DNA of 64,000 bases, from the NCBI GenBank assembly GCA_934330725.1, contig CAKRGM010000009.1, positions 8,242-72,241 on the forward strand, read 5' to 3'. Made by a program: the position numbers and the translations under genes. Of the stretch, positions 1 to 9,212 are shown one piece after another. Each line of letters starts with the position of its first letter. Position 1 is the first letter of the stretch. Source of the stretch: an uncultured Lachnospiraceae bacterium. Lineage in GTDB: Bacteria > Bacillota > Clostridia > Lachnospirales > Lachnospiraceae. The notes beneath the pieces were generated by a model that was not told the DNA's origin, ran no database searches, and worked only from the letters and a program-made list of their open reading frames with translations.

Positions 1-105
1 TATATAATCTTTAAAATCATATTTTCCGGCAATTGATTTATATGCCGGATAGCTCTTTCTATTAATCTGACCTAACATTTGTCTTAACTTTATATCGCTA
101 TTCAT
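1..105 (-). CDS. ABC-class ATPase, N-terminal fragment (runs off the window)
   Basis: Only the first 35 codons are present; the gene continues past the left edge. The start is the ATG at 105, preceded by an AGGAAA ribosome binding site. The visible peptide contains LGQINRKSYPAYKSIAGKYDF, which resembles the opening of the 'predicted ATPase of the ABC class' family (PF09818), whose members begin with a similar segment about a shared residue pattern G-Y-x-A-Y-K. The Walker motifs lie outside the window, so the assignment rests on the N-terminus alone. It is transcribed leftward, away from the repeat element just upstream. Confidence 0.5.
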   Translation of the reverse strand, partial: MNSDIKLRQMLGQINRKSYPAYKSIAGKYDFKDYI

Positions 106-133
106 TTTCTTTTTCCTTTTCTTTATCTATATT

Positions 134-247
134 ACAGGTAATTGCGAAACTCATAAATTTGAGCTACAGTTATGCGAATTTAACAAATTCATAAGCAGGT
201 ACTTTAGTGCGTCCGGGCATTACCTGAAAAGCTGAACGTTTCGCAAT
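134..247. repeat. Interspersed repeat, copy 1, with inverted ends
   Basis: The element opens with CAGGTAATTGCGAAAC (135-150). It carries the reverse complement of each half further right: ATTACCTG at 219-226 and GTTTCGCAAT at 238-247. The first 80 bases closely match the element at 15462-15545, and a short remnant lies near 25000. It contains no open frame. Inverted ends, small size and intergenic position fit a MITE-like or structured-RNA repeat dispersed through the genome; which of these it is cannot be told from the window. Confidence 0.6.
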
Positions 248-303
248 CACTTAATCTATATTATGACACCAGAAACATAAGATACCTTCCGGATTATGAA
301 ATA

Positions 304-358
304 AAGAGATTATAAAAGTCTGTACATACATACTATGTACACCCTCTTACAATCTCTT
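304..358 (-). terminator. Long hairpin, terminator of the HPr-like gene
   Basis: Perfect 8-bp outer arms (304-311 and 351-358) enclose a second perfect 8-bp stem, TGTACATA (321-328) with TATGTACA (334-341), and partly paired bases between. On the minus strand it follows the HPr-like stop codon by about 15 bases and is succeeded by a T-rich stretch, as expected of a rho-independent terminator. Confidence 0.6.
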
Positions 359-372
359 CATTCATAAAAACC

Positions 373-606
373 TTATGCCATATACACCTCAAGATCTCTT
401 AAGATATCTTCTGTCTGCATCTCATCCGCATTAAAAGACAGGTGCAATGGATTGCTTATATCCAGACTTAACAGACCAACCAACGATCTTGCATCAATAG
501 AACTGTTATGCGACTGGATATCAAAGTCACAGGAATACTTACCTAATCGACTGATAAAATCCTGTATTTTATCAACCGAGTCTAATAAAACTGAAACTGT
601 AATCAT
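373..606 (-). CDS. HPr-like protein lacking the catalytic histidine
   Basis: A 77-residue protein of HPr size and layout. The C-terminal half holds the HPr-type segment IDARSLVGLLSLDIS, including a serine (in ARSLVGL) in the position of the regulatory HPr Ser46. The phosphorylatable His of the GLHARPA motif is absent; DSVDKIQD occupies that region. It therefore cannot act as a normal PTS phosphocarrier and is more likely regulatory, as with Crh-type HPr homologues; that role is inference. The ATG at 606 was chosen because AGAAGGGG lies six bases upstream; the TTG one codon earlier is too close. It is a single-gene unit with its own terminator. Confidence 0.65.
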   Translation of the reverse strand: MITVSVLLDSVDKIQDFISRLGKYSCDFDIQSHNSSIDARSLVGLLSLDISNPLHLSFNADEMQTEDILRDLEVYMA

Positions 607-609
607 CAA

Positions 610-890
610 AAACCCCTTCTCATATTAAACCTTTTATAATTACTTAACTATGGTACTACAAAACGGGGCTTATTACAACTTTATTCGACTAATTATGACT
701 ATTTTTCGCCTGTTTTAAGCCTTTTATTGCTTTTTTTCTCAATTAGTCACGCATAACCGCTTCTGTTTTTATACTAATTATATTCTTTATATTTCTTAAG
801 TTTTTAAATAAATATTTAGCAACCTGTTTATTAACAGCATATCTGATAACAACCACCTGTTTAATCTTCATCTGCCGTATTAAATGCATA
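610..890. other. Intergenic stretch without a supported gene
   Basis: AT-rich sequence between the HPr-like gene and cls. A short lysine-rich reading frame on the minus strand (743 to about 887) lacks a ribosome binding site and resembles no family I know. No convincing intrinsic terminator for cls was seen here. Confidence 0.4.
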
Positions 891-2489
891 TCACATAAGT
901 GGTGCAATAAGCCGCAGTACTTTACCAAGCATAGTTTTTATCCATGGATAATCCCCAAGGTTGTCCAAAGTTACTTCCTCACATTTTTTAAGTGTATACT
1001 GATAATCATTTTCTATATCTGACACTGCATCATTCTTATACATATATGTTGAACATTCAAAATGCAGATACAGACTTCTAAAATCAAGATTAGCAGTTCC
1101 GACTGATGCCCTTATGTCATCGCTTACAAATAATTTAGCATGTACAAAGCCAGGTGTATACTCATATATTTTCACACCATTTTCAAGCAGCTGTCTGTAA
1201 TACGTTCTCGATAAAGTATATGCATAAAGCTTATCCGGTATATGCGGCATTATTATAATTGTCTCCACACCTCTTTTAGCACAGTATGACAATGCAGATA
1301 TCATCTCATCATCAAGTATAAGATATGGTGTCATTATATGAACATATTTATCTGCCCGGTTCAATATGTCAATATATACCTGACGGCATATCCAGTCACT
1401 GTCAAATGAGCCACCACAATAAGGTATAACATAACCACCGCTACGAAGTTTTTCATTTTCCTTATCAACAGGGAACATACACTTTTCACCGGTATAATCG
1501 GTTACATATTCATCCAGGTCTTCTTTCGGGATATTATCCTTTCCGCCAGCAAGGTGCCACATTTTTAAGAACATATATGTGAAACTTTTCACAGCAGGTC
1601 CCTTAACCATAACTGCTGTATCTTTCCAGTGTCCAAATCTTTCGATTTTGTTGATATATTCATCAGCTATATTTATTCCACCTGTAAATGCGGCTTTACC
1701 ATCTACAATAAGAATTTTCCTGTGATCCCTGTTGTTCTGTACTGTTGAAAGTACCGGACGTATCTGTGAAAACGGGCGGCTCTTGATTCCATAATGTGCA
1801 AGTTCTTTGTAATATCCCCATGGCAGAAGTGCTATACTGCAGGTTCCATCATACATGAAACGTACCTCAATACCTTCTGCTGCCTTTTCCTTAAGAATAT
1901 CAAGTATCGTATCAAGCATATATCCCTTTGCAACAATAAAATATTCCATAAATATAAAATGTTTTGCCTGTCTTAGCTGTTTTACCATTTCTTCAAATTT
2001 ATCTTCTCCAAGAGGGAAAAACTCAACATCATTATCTTTATATACAAGAAAATCTCCCGTATTTTTTAAATATGACGCAAGTCCTTTTTCACCCTTTGAT
2101 TCACTTTTTAACTCATCTGCTATGGTCTCATTCTGCCTTAACAAAGGTTTTATCTGGCTTTCTATCTTTGTTGTATTTTTTTGCATTTTCTTTGTCTCAA
2201 TCTGGACATTTATAAAAATATACAACATTGTTCCAAATACAGGAATAACAAGAACCGGAATAATCCACGCCATTTTAAAATTAGCATTTGTATCCTCATT
2301 CAAAATATGAATAATTGTAATAGCACTTAGCAAAATAAGAAATGCATAAACCACACCAGAATAATCAGATAACTTTTCAATAATTACAAAAAAGAATACC
2401 AGCTGCGTGAGCAATGAAAAAATCACCATTGCACTACGTCCAAAAATGATTTGCAGCAATCCTCTTAACTTCCTGATTAATTTAGTCAT
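891..2489 (-). CDS. cls: Cardiolipin synthase, phospholipase D type
   Basis: A 532-residue membrane enzyme that joins phosphatidylglycerol molecules into cardiolipin. Two hydrophobic N-terminal segments (roughly residues 12-35 and 40-60, plus a third near 70-90) anchor it. Two PLD catalytic HKD motifs follow: HRKILIVDGKAAFTGG in the middle and HAKLFVSDDIRASVGTANLD near the C-terminus. Length is typical of bacterial Cls. The ATG at 2489 was chosen because it follows GGAAGGTG at good spacing; a longer in-frame extension upstream overlaps the promoter. It is monocistronic, behind the gltD terminator and with its own promoter. Confidence 0.92.
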   Translation of the reverse strand: MTKLIRKLRGLLQIIFGRSAMVIFSLLTQLVFFFVIIEKLSDYSGVVYAFLILLSAITIIHILNEDTNANFKMAWIIPVLVIPVFGTMLYIFINVQIETKKMQKNTTKIESQIKPLLRQNETIADELKSESKGEKGLASYLKNTGDFLVYKDNDVEFFPLGEDKFEEMVKQLRQAKHFIFMEYFIVAKGYMLDTILDILKEKAAEGIEVRFMYDGTCSIALLPWGYYKELAHYGIKSRPFSQIRPVLSTVQNNRDHRKILIVDGKAAFTGGINIADEYINKIERFGHWKDTAVMVKGPAVKSFTYMFLKMWHLAGGKDNIPKEDLDEYVTDYTGEKCMFPVDKENEKLRSGGYVIPYCGGSFDSDWICRQVYIDILNRADKYVHIMTPYLILDDEMISALSYCAKRGVETIIIMPHIPDKLYAYTLSRTYYRQLLENGVKIYEYTPGFVHAKLFVSDDIRASVGTANLDFRSLYLHFECSTYMYKNDAVSDIENDYQYTLKKCEEVTLDNLGDYPWIKTMLGKVLRLIAPLM

Positions 2490-2535
2490 CGCATCACCTT
2501 CCTTTTTTCTAATATTACCACTTTTCTGGTAGAGT

Positions 2536-2564
2536 ATTATAACATACTTTTTTATTTCTGTTAA
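2536..2564 (-). promoter_or_regulatory. Promoter of cls
   Basis: On the minus strand TTAACA (2559-2564) and TATAAT (2536-2541) are separated by 17 bases, a near-consensus sigma-A promoter about 50 bases upstream of the cls start codon and directly behind the gltD terminator. Confidence 0.65.
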
Positions 2565-2572
2565 GATTTGCA

Positions 2573-2623
2573 AAAAGATGTTGGAAGTATTCCATTATAA
2601 AAGTAATACTTCCAGCATCTTTT
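2573..2623 (-). terminator. Terminator of gltBD
   Basis: Nineteen-base arms (2573-2591 and 2605-2623) pair with one wobble around a 13-base loop, followed on the minus strand by a T run. It lies 45 bases beyond the gltD stop codon. Confidence 0.75.
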
Positions 2624-2667
2624 AATTCATTCCACCTTATTTGTCTGGTTAATCTTTGTACGATGTA

Positions 2668-4155
2668 TTAGTTAAGGTTTGTATATCCCATAAGGAACTC
2701 ATCTATCTGCTTTGCACAGTCACGTCCTTCCCTTATTGCCTTAACAACAAGTGACTGACCTGTATGCATATCTCCGGCAGTAAATACACCGGCTACGTTT
2801 GTCTTAAATGACTTTTCTTCTGTCTTTACATTTGTTCTTTCTGTAAGATTTACTCCAAATGCATCTGAAACATATTTCTGTGTTCCAAGGAAACCTGCTG
2901 CAATAAGAACTAATTCGCAAGGAATTTCTTTTTCTGTTCCTTCAACAGGAACCATTGTTTTTCTTCCTGTCTTTGGATCAGCTTTTGCCTCAAGCTTAAC
3001 TGTAACAAGCTTTTCAAGGTTACCTTTCTTATCCTTTTTAAATTCTTTGACAGTTGTTGTATATACTCTTGGGTCATGACCAAATACTGCAATTGCTTCT
3101 TCCTGGCCGTAGTCAGTCTTGCACACAAGAGGCCATTCAGGCCATGGATTGTTTGCTGCTCTTTCATCTGGTGCCTTAGGCATCATTTCAAGCTGTGTTA
3201 CAGACTTGCAGCCATGTCTTATACATGTACCAACACAGTCATTACCTGTATCACCACCACCGATTACAACTACATTCTTTCCTTTTGCAGAAATAAATTT
3301 TCCATCCTTTAAGTCTGAATCTAAAAGACTCTTTGTTGTAGCAGTAAGGAAATCAACTGCAAAATATATTCCATTAGCATCACGGCCCGGTGCGTTGATA
3401 TCTCTCGGATTAGAAGCTCCACACGCAAGTACTACTGCATCATACTCATCAGTAAGCTTCTTTGCCTTAACATTTTCACCAATATTGGCATTTGTGATAA
3501 ACTCAATGCCTTCTGCCTTCATAACATCAATCTTTCTGTCGATTACATGCTTTTCAAGCTTCATATTTGGAATACCATACATTAAAAGACCGCCTATTCT
3601 GTCTGATCTTTCAAATACTGTTACGTTATGTCCTCTTGAATTAAGCTGGTCAGCTACAGCAAGTCCGGCAGGGCCTGAACCTACTACTGCGATCTTCTTA
3701 TCTGTTCTTACCTTAGGTGGCTTCGGACCGGCAAGACCATGTTCGTAAGCATACTCAATAATAGCTTTTTCGTTATCCTTAGTACTTACTGCATCGCCAT
3801 TTAAGCCACATGTACATGCCTTTTCACATAATGCAGGACACACACGGCTTGTAAATTCAGGGAAATTACTTGTCTTATGAAGTCTGTTATATGCCTGCTC
3901 CCAGTTTCCTGTATATGCAAGGTCATTCCATTCAGGAATAAGATTATTTAAAGGACAACCTGATGTCATTCCATTAAGTAACATTCCTGACTGGCAAAAT
4001 GGTACACCACAGTCCATGCATCTTGCACTCTGTTTTCTTCTTTCTTCTGTTGAAAGTGGTGTATGAAATTCATTAAAATTCTTTATTCTTTCTTTAGGTG
4101 AGACTGCTTCTTCTTCTTTACGGCTATATTCTAAAAATCCGGTTGGCTTTCCCAT
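2668..4155 (-). CDS. gltD: Glutamate synthase (NADPH) small subunit
   Basis: A 495-residue beta subunit that takes electrons from NADPH through FAD and low-potential Fe-S clusters to the large subunit, for conversion of glutamine and 2-oxoglutarate into two glutamates. The N-terminus has the Cys-rich cluster region (CMDCGVPFCQSG, later CPALCEKACTCG). An FAD site, VVGSGPAGLAVADQL, and an NADPH site, VVIGGGDTGNDCVGT, follow in order. Length is standard. The start at 4155 follows AAAGGAGATATAT; an upstream in-frame ATG lies inside that ribosome binding site. It is the second gene after gltB, 84 bases downstream. Confidence 0.95.
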   Translation of the reverse strand: MGKPTGFLEYSRKEEEAVSPKERIKNFNEFHTPLSTEERRKQSARCMDCGVPFCQSGMLLNGMTSGCPLNNLIPEWNDLAYTGNWEQAYNRLHKTSNFPEFTSRVCPALCEKACTCGLNGDAVSTKDNEKAIIEYAYEHGLAGPKPPKVRTDKKIAVVGSGPAGLAVADQLNSRGHNVTVFERSDRIGGLLMYGIPNMKLEKHVIDRKIDVMKAEGIEFITNANIGENVKAKKLTDEYDAVVLACGASNPRDINAPGRDANGIYFAVDFLTATTKSLLDSDLKDGKFISAKGKNVVVIGGGDTGNDCVGTCIRHGCKSVTQLEMMPKAPDERAANNPWPEWPLVCKTDYGQEEAIAVFGHDPRVYTTTVKEFKKDKKGNLEKLVTVKLEAKADPKTGRKTMVPVEGTEKEIPCELVLIAAGFLGTQKYVSDAFGVNLTERTNVKTEEKSFKTNVAGVFTAGDMHTGQSLVVKAIREGRDCAKQIDEFLMGYTNLN

Positions 4156-4186
4156 ATATATCTCCTTTCTCATTTATCCTGGAATC

Positions 4187-4216
4187 AGCCGGTTGTGAAG
4201 CACTTCACAACCAGCT
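4187..4216 (-). other. Hairpin between gltB and gltD
   Basis: A perfect ten-base inverted repeat (4191-4200 with 4203-4212), extended by AGC/GCT across one mismatch, fills the gltB-gltD gap. No T run follows on the minus strand, so it is more likely an mRNA stability or processing element than a terminator. Confidence 0.5.
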
Positions 4217-4239
4217 ATTATCACGGACTGCATAACTGC

Positions 4240-7200
4240 TTATTTGATTGCTGCGTAAAATGCTTCAATCTGTGCCTGTTCGCTGCTTAAACCTTTTTCC
4301 TCCATCTGAACAATCTTGTTCATCATCTTCTTATAATCATGAGGAACAATCTTCTTGAACTTAGGAAGGTATTCTCCGAAGTTATCAAGTACTTTCTTAC
4401 CCTTCTTTGAATTAGTGTAAGCAACATGCTCTGTTATAATATCCTTTAATTCAAGAACATCATATTTATCAGTTACAGGTTCCATAGAAACAAGCTGTTT
4501 ATTGACTCTCTTGTAAAGGCTTGTGTCTTCATCAAGTACATATGCAATACCACCGCTCATTCCGGCTGCAAAGTTCTTTCCTGTCATACCTAAGATTACA
4601 GCACGTCCGCCTGTCATATATTCACAACCATGGTCGCCACAGCCTTCAACAACTGCAGTTGCACCAGAATTACGTACGCAGAATCGCTCACCTGCTACAC
4701 CATTTATAAATGCTTTACCACTTGTTGCACCATAAAGCGCTACGTTACCGATAATGATATTTTCATCTTCTTTATATGTAATTCCTGTTGGAGGATATAC
4801 AATAAGTTTACCGCCTGAAATACCTTTACCAAAGTAGTCATTACTGTCACCGACAAGTTCAAGTGTAAGACCCTTAGGAATAAATGCACCGAAGCTCTGT
4901 CCACCGGCACCATTACATTTAACAGTAAATGTATCTTCATCAAGTGATTCACCGAATCTTCTTGTAATCTCTGCACCAAGAAGTGTACCAACTGATCTGT
5001 CTGTATTAGTTACATCAATCTCAACACTTCTCTTCTGCTTATTATCAAGAGCTGAGGCAAACTTCTTAAGAAGAATCTTTTCATCAACAGTCTTTTCAAG
5101 CTTGAAATCATATTCATTCTTGTGATTGTACTGAATCTTTGATGCTTCTTTAATATATGGATTATTTAAAATATTGCTCAAATCAATCTTTGATGAACGT
5201 CCGCTGTGTTCAACTTCCTTCTGTGCAAGGAAATCTGTTCTTCCGACAAGTTCATCAACTGTCTTAACACCAAGCTTAGCCATATATTCACGGAGTTCCT
5301 GTGCAATAAACTTCATGAAGTTTACAATGTATTCAGGCTTACCTGTGAATCTCTTTCTAAGTTCAGGATTCTGTGTTGCAACACCTACAGGACATGTATC
5401 AAGGTTACATACCCTCATCATTACACAGCCCATAGTTACAAGTGGAGCTGTTGCAAATCCGAATTCCTCTGCACCAAGCATTGCAGCAATTGCCACGTCA
5501 CGTCCGCTCATAAGCTTACCATCTGTCTCAATGATTACCTTATTACGAAGTCCGTTCATGATAAGTGTCTGATGTGCTTCTGCAAGACCTAACTCCCAAG
5601 GAAGTCCGGCATTGTGGATTGAACTCTTAGGCGCAGCACCTGTACCACCATCAAAACCTGAAATAAGGATTACCTGTGCACCTGCTTTTGCAACACCTGA
5701 AGCAACTGTACCAACACCTGCTTCAGATACAAGCTTAACTGAAATTCTTGCATCCTTATTTGCATTTTTCAAATCGTAGATAAGCTGTGCAAGATCTTCG
5801 ATTGAATAAATATCATGATGAGGTGGTGGTGAAATAAGTGATACACCAGGAGTTGAAAGACGTGTCTTTGCAATCCATGGATATACTTTCTTTCCTGGTA
5901 AATGTCCACCTTCACCAGGCTTAGCACCCTGTGCCATCTTGATCTGAATTTCTTTTGCACTTACAAGGTATCTTGATGTAACACCAAAACGTCCTGATGC
6001 AACCTGCTTGATTGCTGAACATCTGTTAAGTCCGTCAGGGCCTACTGTGAGTCTGTCATATTCCTCACCACCTTCACCACTGTTTGACTTACCATGAATC
6101 ATGTTCATTGCAATTGCCATTGTTTCATGTGCTTCCTTTGAAATAGAACCATATGACATGGCACCTGTCTTAAATCTCTTAACAATAGAATCAACGCTTT
6201 CAACTTCATCAATATTAATACCCTTCTTAGGGAATTTAATATCCATAAGTCCTCTTAAATTCTTTACGCCTGTTTCTTTATTTACTAAATCTGTATATTT
6301 CTTAAATGTCTCATAATCGCCATTACGTGTAGCAAGCTGAAGAAGATGTATTGTCTGAGGATTGTATAAATGTTCTTCCTTGCCGCTTACCATCTTATGT
6401 GCGCCTGAACTGTCAAGTGTAGTATCTGTTGATAATCCCAATGGATCAAAAGCCTTTGAATGTAATGTTTCAACATCTTCTGCAATATCATTTATATCAA
6501 TACCGCCAACACGGCTTACTGTTCCACTGAAATACTTCTTAATAACATCTTCATTAATACCAATTGCTTCAAAAATCTTTGAGCCCTGATATGACTGAAT
6601 TGTTGAAATACCCATCTTGGCAGCTATCTTAACAATACCATTGATGATTGCCTTATTAAAATCATCAACTGCTGCATAGTAATCCTTATCAAGCATATTA
6701 AGGTCAATAAGTTCCTGAATGCTTTCCTGTGCAAGATATGGGTTAATAGCAGAAGCACCATATCCTAACAATGTTGCAAAATGATGTACATCTCTTGGTT
6801 CACCACTTTCAAGGATAACAGCCATGGATGTTCTCTTCTTTGTCTGTACAAGATACTGCTGGATAGCAGATACAGCAAGTAATGAAGGAATAGCAACATG
6901 GTTTTCATCAACACCACGGTCAGAAAGAATAATAATATTTGTTCCTTCTCTGTGTGCTCTGTCAACTTCAACATATAAATGGTCGATAGCCTTTTCAAGT
7001 GAAGTATTCTTATAATAAATGATTGGAATTGTCTCTACCTTAAATCCTTCGACCTTCATATTCTTAATCTTTAAAAGGTCAGTTGATGTAAGGATTGGGT
7101 TTTCAATCTTTAACTGTTTGCAGTTTTCAGCCTTTTCCTCAAGTACGTTACCATCTGATCCAAGATAAACTGTAGTTGATGTTACAATCTTTTCTCTTAT

Positions 7201-8778
7201 TGAATCGATAGGTGGGTTTGTAACCTGGGCAAATAACTGTTTGAAGTAATTAAATAATGGCTGGTGGTTATTTGATAAAGCTGCAAGTGGTGTATCCTCA
7301 CCCATTGCACCAATCTGCTCTGTTCCATTTAATGCCATTGGAAGGATTGATGTTTTAAAATCTTCATATGTATAACCAAATGCCTTCTGTAATCTTGCTC
7401 TTTCTTCCTTATTGTACTTAGGTACACGCTTGTTAGGAATTGTAAGATCATGTAACTTAACAAGATTATTATCAAGCCATTCACCATATGGCTGCTTTGT
7501 TGCATATTCTTCCTTAAGCTTATCATCATCGATAAGTTCACCCTTAACTGTATCAACAAGAAGCATCTTACCAGGTCTTAATCTGTCTTTTAATCTTATC
7601 CTGCTCTCATCAACAGGAAGAACACCTACTTCTGATGAAAGAATAAGGTACCCGTCATTTGTTACATAGTAACGTGATGGACGAAGACCATTTCTGTCAA
7701 GAACAGCACCCATGATATCACCATCTGAGAAAAGGATTGATGCAGGACCATCCCATGGTTCCATCATTGTTGCATAATACTGATAGAAGTCTTTCTTTTC
7801 CTGTGGCATTGACTTATTATCTGCCCATGGTTCTGGAATTGTTATCATTACAGCAAGTGGTAATGGCATACCATTCATTACAAAGAATTCAAGTGTATTA
7901 TCAAGCATGGCAGAGTCAGAACCATTTGTATTAACAACAGGTGTAATCTTTGCCATTTCCTCTTCAAGATATTCTGAATACATTGTCTCTTCACGGGCAA
8001 GCATTCTGTCAGCATTACCTTTTATTGTATTAATCTCACCATTGTGAACCATAAATCTGTTTGGATGAGCTCTTTCCCAGCTAGGATTTGTATTAGTTGA
8101 AAATCTTGAATGAACAAGTGCGATAGCTGATTCATAGTCCTCATCTCTTAAGTCACCAAAGAACTGTCTTAACTGTCCAACAAGGAACATACCTTTATAT
8201 ACAATAGTTCTGCTTGACATAGAAACAACATATGTATTTTCACAAGTCTGTTCAAATACTCTTCTTGCAACATAAAGCTTTCTATCAAATTCAATACCCT
8301 TATTAGTATCTTTAGGTCTCTTAATAAATGCCTGAAGTATGTATGGCATACAATCAATTGCCTTCTTACCTAAAACATTTGGAAATGTAGGAACTTCTCT
8401 CCAGCCTAAAAACTCAAGGCCTTCCTTCTCTACTATAATCTCAAACATCTTCTTTGACTGATTTCTTTTAAGTTCGTCCTGAGGGAAGAAAAACATACCT
8501 ATACCGTAATCTCTTTCATCTCCAAGTTCGATTCCAAGAGGTTTAACAGCTTTCTTGAAAAACTTATGTGATATCTGTAAAAGAATACCTACACCATCAC
8601 CAGTCTTTCCTTCCGCATCCTTACCTGCTCTGTGTTCCAGGTTTTCAACAATGCTAAGAGCATCTGAAACTGTCTGATGTGTCTTGATACCTTTGATACT
8701 AACGACAGCACCGATACCACAGTTATCATGCTCAAACGCAGGATTATACAGCCCAGGCTGCTTGATTTGATTTTCCAT
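4240..8778 (-). CDS. gltB: Glutamate synthase (NADPH) large subunit
   Basis: A 1512-residue alpha subunit. An N-terminal class II glutaminase domain begins at the catalytic Cys of HDNCGIGAVV, which implies removal of a short propeptide. Central and FMN-binding synthase domains follow (GGTGAAPKSSIHNAGLPWE), with the 3Fe-4S cysteines in CVMMRVCNLDTCPVG, and a C-terminal beta-helix with repeated GG-rich strands closes it. The ATG at 8778 follows AAAGGA; two upstream in-frame starts lack a site. It is first in the gltB-gltD operon and forms the main ammonium-assimilating step together with glutamine synthetase, which is not in this window. Confidence 0.96.
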   Translation of the reverse strand: MENQIKQPGLYNPAFEHDNCGIGAVVSIKGIKTHQTVSDALSIVENLEHRAGKDAEGKTGDGVGILLQISHKFFKKAVKPLGIELGDERDYGIGMFFFPQDELKRNQSKKMFEIIVEKEGLEFLGWREVPTFPNVLGKKAIDCMPYILQAFIKRPKDTNKGIEFDRKLYVARRVFEQTCENTYVVSMSSRTIVYKGMFLVGQLRQFFGDLRDEDYESAIALVHSRFSTNTNPSWERAHPNRFMVHNGEINTIKGNADRMLAREETMYSEYLEEEMAKITPVVNTNGSDSAMLDNTLEFFVMNGMPLPLAVMITIPEPWADNKSMPQEKKDFYQYYATMMEPWDGPASILFSDGDIMGAVLDRNGLRPSRYYVTNDGYLILSSEVGVLPVDESRIRLKDRLRPGKMLLVDTVKGELIDDDKLKEEYATKQPYGEWLDNNLVKLHDLTIPNKRVPKYNKEERARLQKAFGYTYEDFKTSILPMALNGTEQIGAMGEDTPLAALSNNHQPLFNYFKQLFAQVTNPPIDSIREKIVTSTTVYLGSDGNVLEEKAENCKQLKIENPILTSTDLLKIKNMKVEGFKVETIPIIYYKNTSLEKAIDHLYVEVDRAHREGTNIIILSDRGVDENHVAIPSLLAVSAIQQYLVQTKKRTSMAVILESGEPRDVHHFATLLGYGASAINPYLAQESIQELIDLNMLDKDYYAAVDDFNKAIINGIVKIAAKMGISTIQSYQGSKIFEAIGINEDVIKKYFSGTVSRVGGIDINDIAEDVETLHSKAFDPLGLSTDTTLDSSGAHKMVSGKEEHLYNPQTIHLLQLATRNGDYETFKKYTDLVNKETGVKNLRGLMDIKFPKKGINIDEVESVDSIVKRFKTGAMSYGSISKEAHETMAIAMNMIHGKSNSGEGGEEYDRLTVGPDGLNRCSAIKQVASGRFGVTSRYLVSAKEIQIKMAQGAKPGEGGHLPGKKVYPWIAKTRLSTPGVSLISPPPHHDIYSIEDLAQLIYDLKNANKDARISVKLVSEAGVGTVASGVAKAGAQVILISGFDGGTGAAPKSSIHNAGLPWELGLAEAHQTLIMNGLRNKVIIETDGKLMSGRDVAIAAMLGAEEFGFATAPLVTMGCVMMRVCNLDTCPVGVATQNPELRKRFTGKPEYIVNFMKFIAQELREYMAKLGVKTVDELVGRTDFLAQKEVEHSGRSSKIDLSNILNNPYIKEASKIQYNHKNEYDFKLEKTVDEKILLKKFASALDNKQKRSVEIDVTNTDRSVGTLLGAEITRRFGESLDEDTFTVKCNGAGGQSFGAFIPKGLTLELVGDSNDYFGKGISGGKLIVYPPTGITYKEDENIIIGNVALYGATSGKAFINGVAGERFCVRNSGATAVVEGCGDHGCEYMTGGRAVILGMTGKNFAAGMSGGIAYVLDEDTSLYKRVNKQLVSMEPVTDKYDVLELKDIITEHVAYTNSKKGKKVLDNFGEYLPKFKKIVPHDYKKMMNKIVQMEEKGLSSEQAQIEAFYAAIK

Positions 8779-8873
8779 AGTAAATAACATCCTTTCGTAT
8801 TTATTAAGCCGAATACCAACCAACAGATACTTGATAATATATCAGATATTTATATTCAGACTATTATACAAAT

Positions 8874-8902
8874 AATATACAGTATTTTTATTTACATGTA
8901 AA
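8874..8902 (-). promoter_or_regulatory. Promoter of gltBD, -35 inside a palindrome
   Basis: On the minus strand TTTACA (8897-8902) and TATATT (8874-8879) are 17 bases apart. The -35 hexamer is half of the perfect palindrome TTTACATGTAAA (8891-8902), a possible operator. The predicted leader is about 90 bases. Confidence 0.6.
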
Positions 8903-8911
8903 TATGGATTT

Positions 8912-8969
8912 TGCTGGAATTGTCTGATAATATGACTATTTGTCACTTTATGTTGAAATTGTCAGATAA
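8912..8969 (-). promoter_or_regulatory. Direct repeat upstream of the gltBD promoter
   Basis: Two 19-base copies, 8912-8930 and 8951-8969, match at 16 positions. Minus-strand consensus is TTATCWGACAATTYCARCA. They are 39 bases apart start to start and lie upstream of the -35 element, where an activator would bind. The rest of the 8779-9212 gap is AT-rich and holds no gene. Confidence 0.5.
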
Positions 8970-9148
8970 CTTGTTTGTATTATATATAATTTCTCATTAT
9001 ATATATTCAATTTAGAACTATTTTTTCATTTTTGTACTAAAATAAAAAATAGAAAAGTTGTAATTTTACGCATGTAACGCAAATTGTGTGTAAATTGTAT
9101 GTATTTATTCTGTCCAATAATATATACTTATGGTATATATTATTCATT

Positions 9149-9186
9149 ATTGCGTATCATTAACACGTATTTTAATGATACGCAAT
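9149..9186 (-). terminator. Perfect 14-bp hairpin after the lipid kinase gene
   Basis: Arms 9149-9162 and 9173-9186 are perfectly complementary around a ten-base loop, starting 27 bases past the stop codon of the lipid kinase gene. The minus-strand tail is AT-rich but not a clean T run, so termination strength is uncertain. Confidence 0.55.
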
Positions 9187-9212
9187 TATCATTTTCCCGG
9201 TACATCAATGTA

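Noticed and set aside
743..928. A 61-codon minus-strand frame after cls
   Set aside because: It starts inside the cls coding end, has no ribosome binding site and no recognisable similarity.
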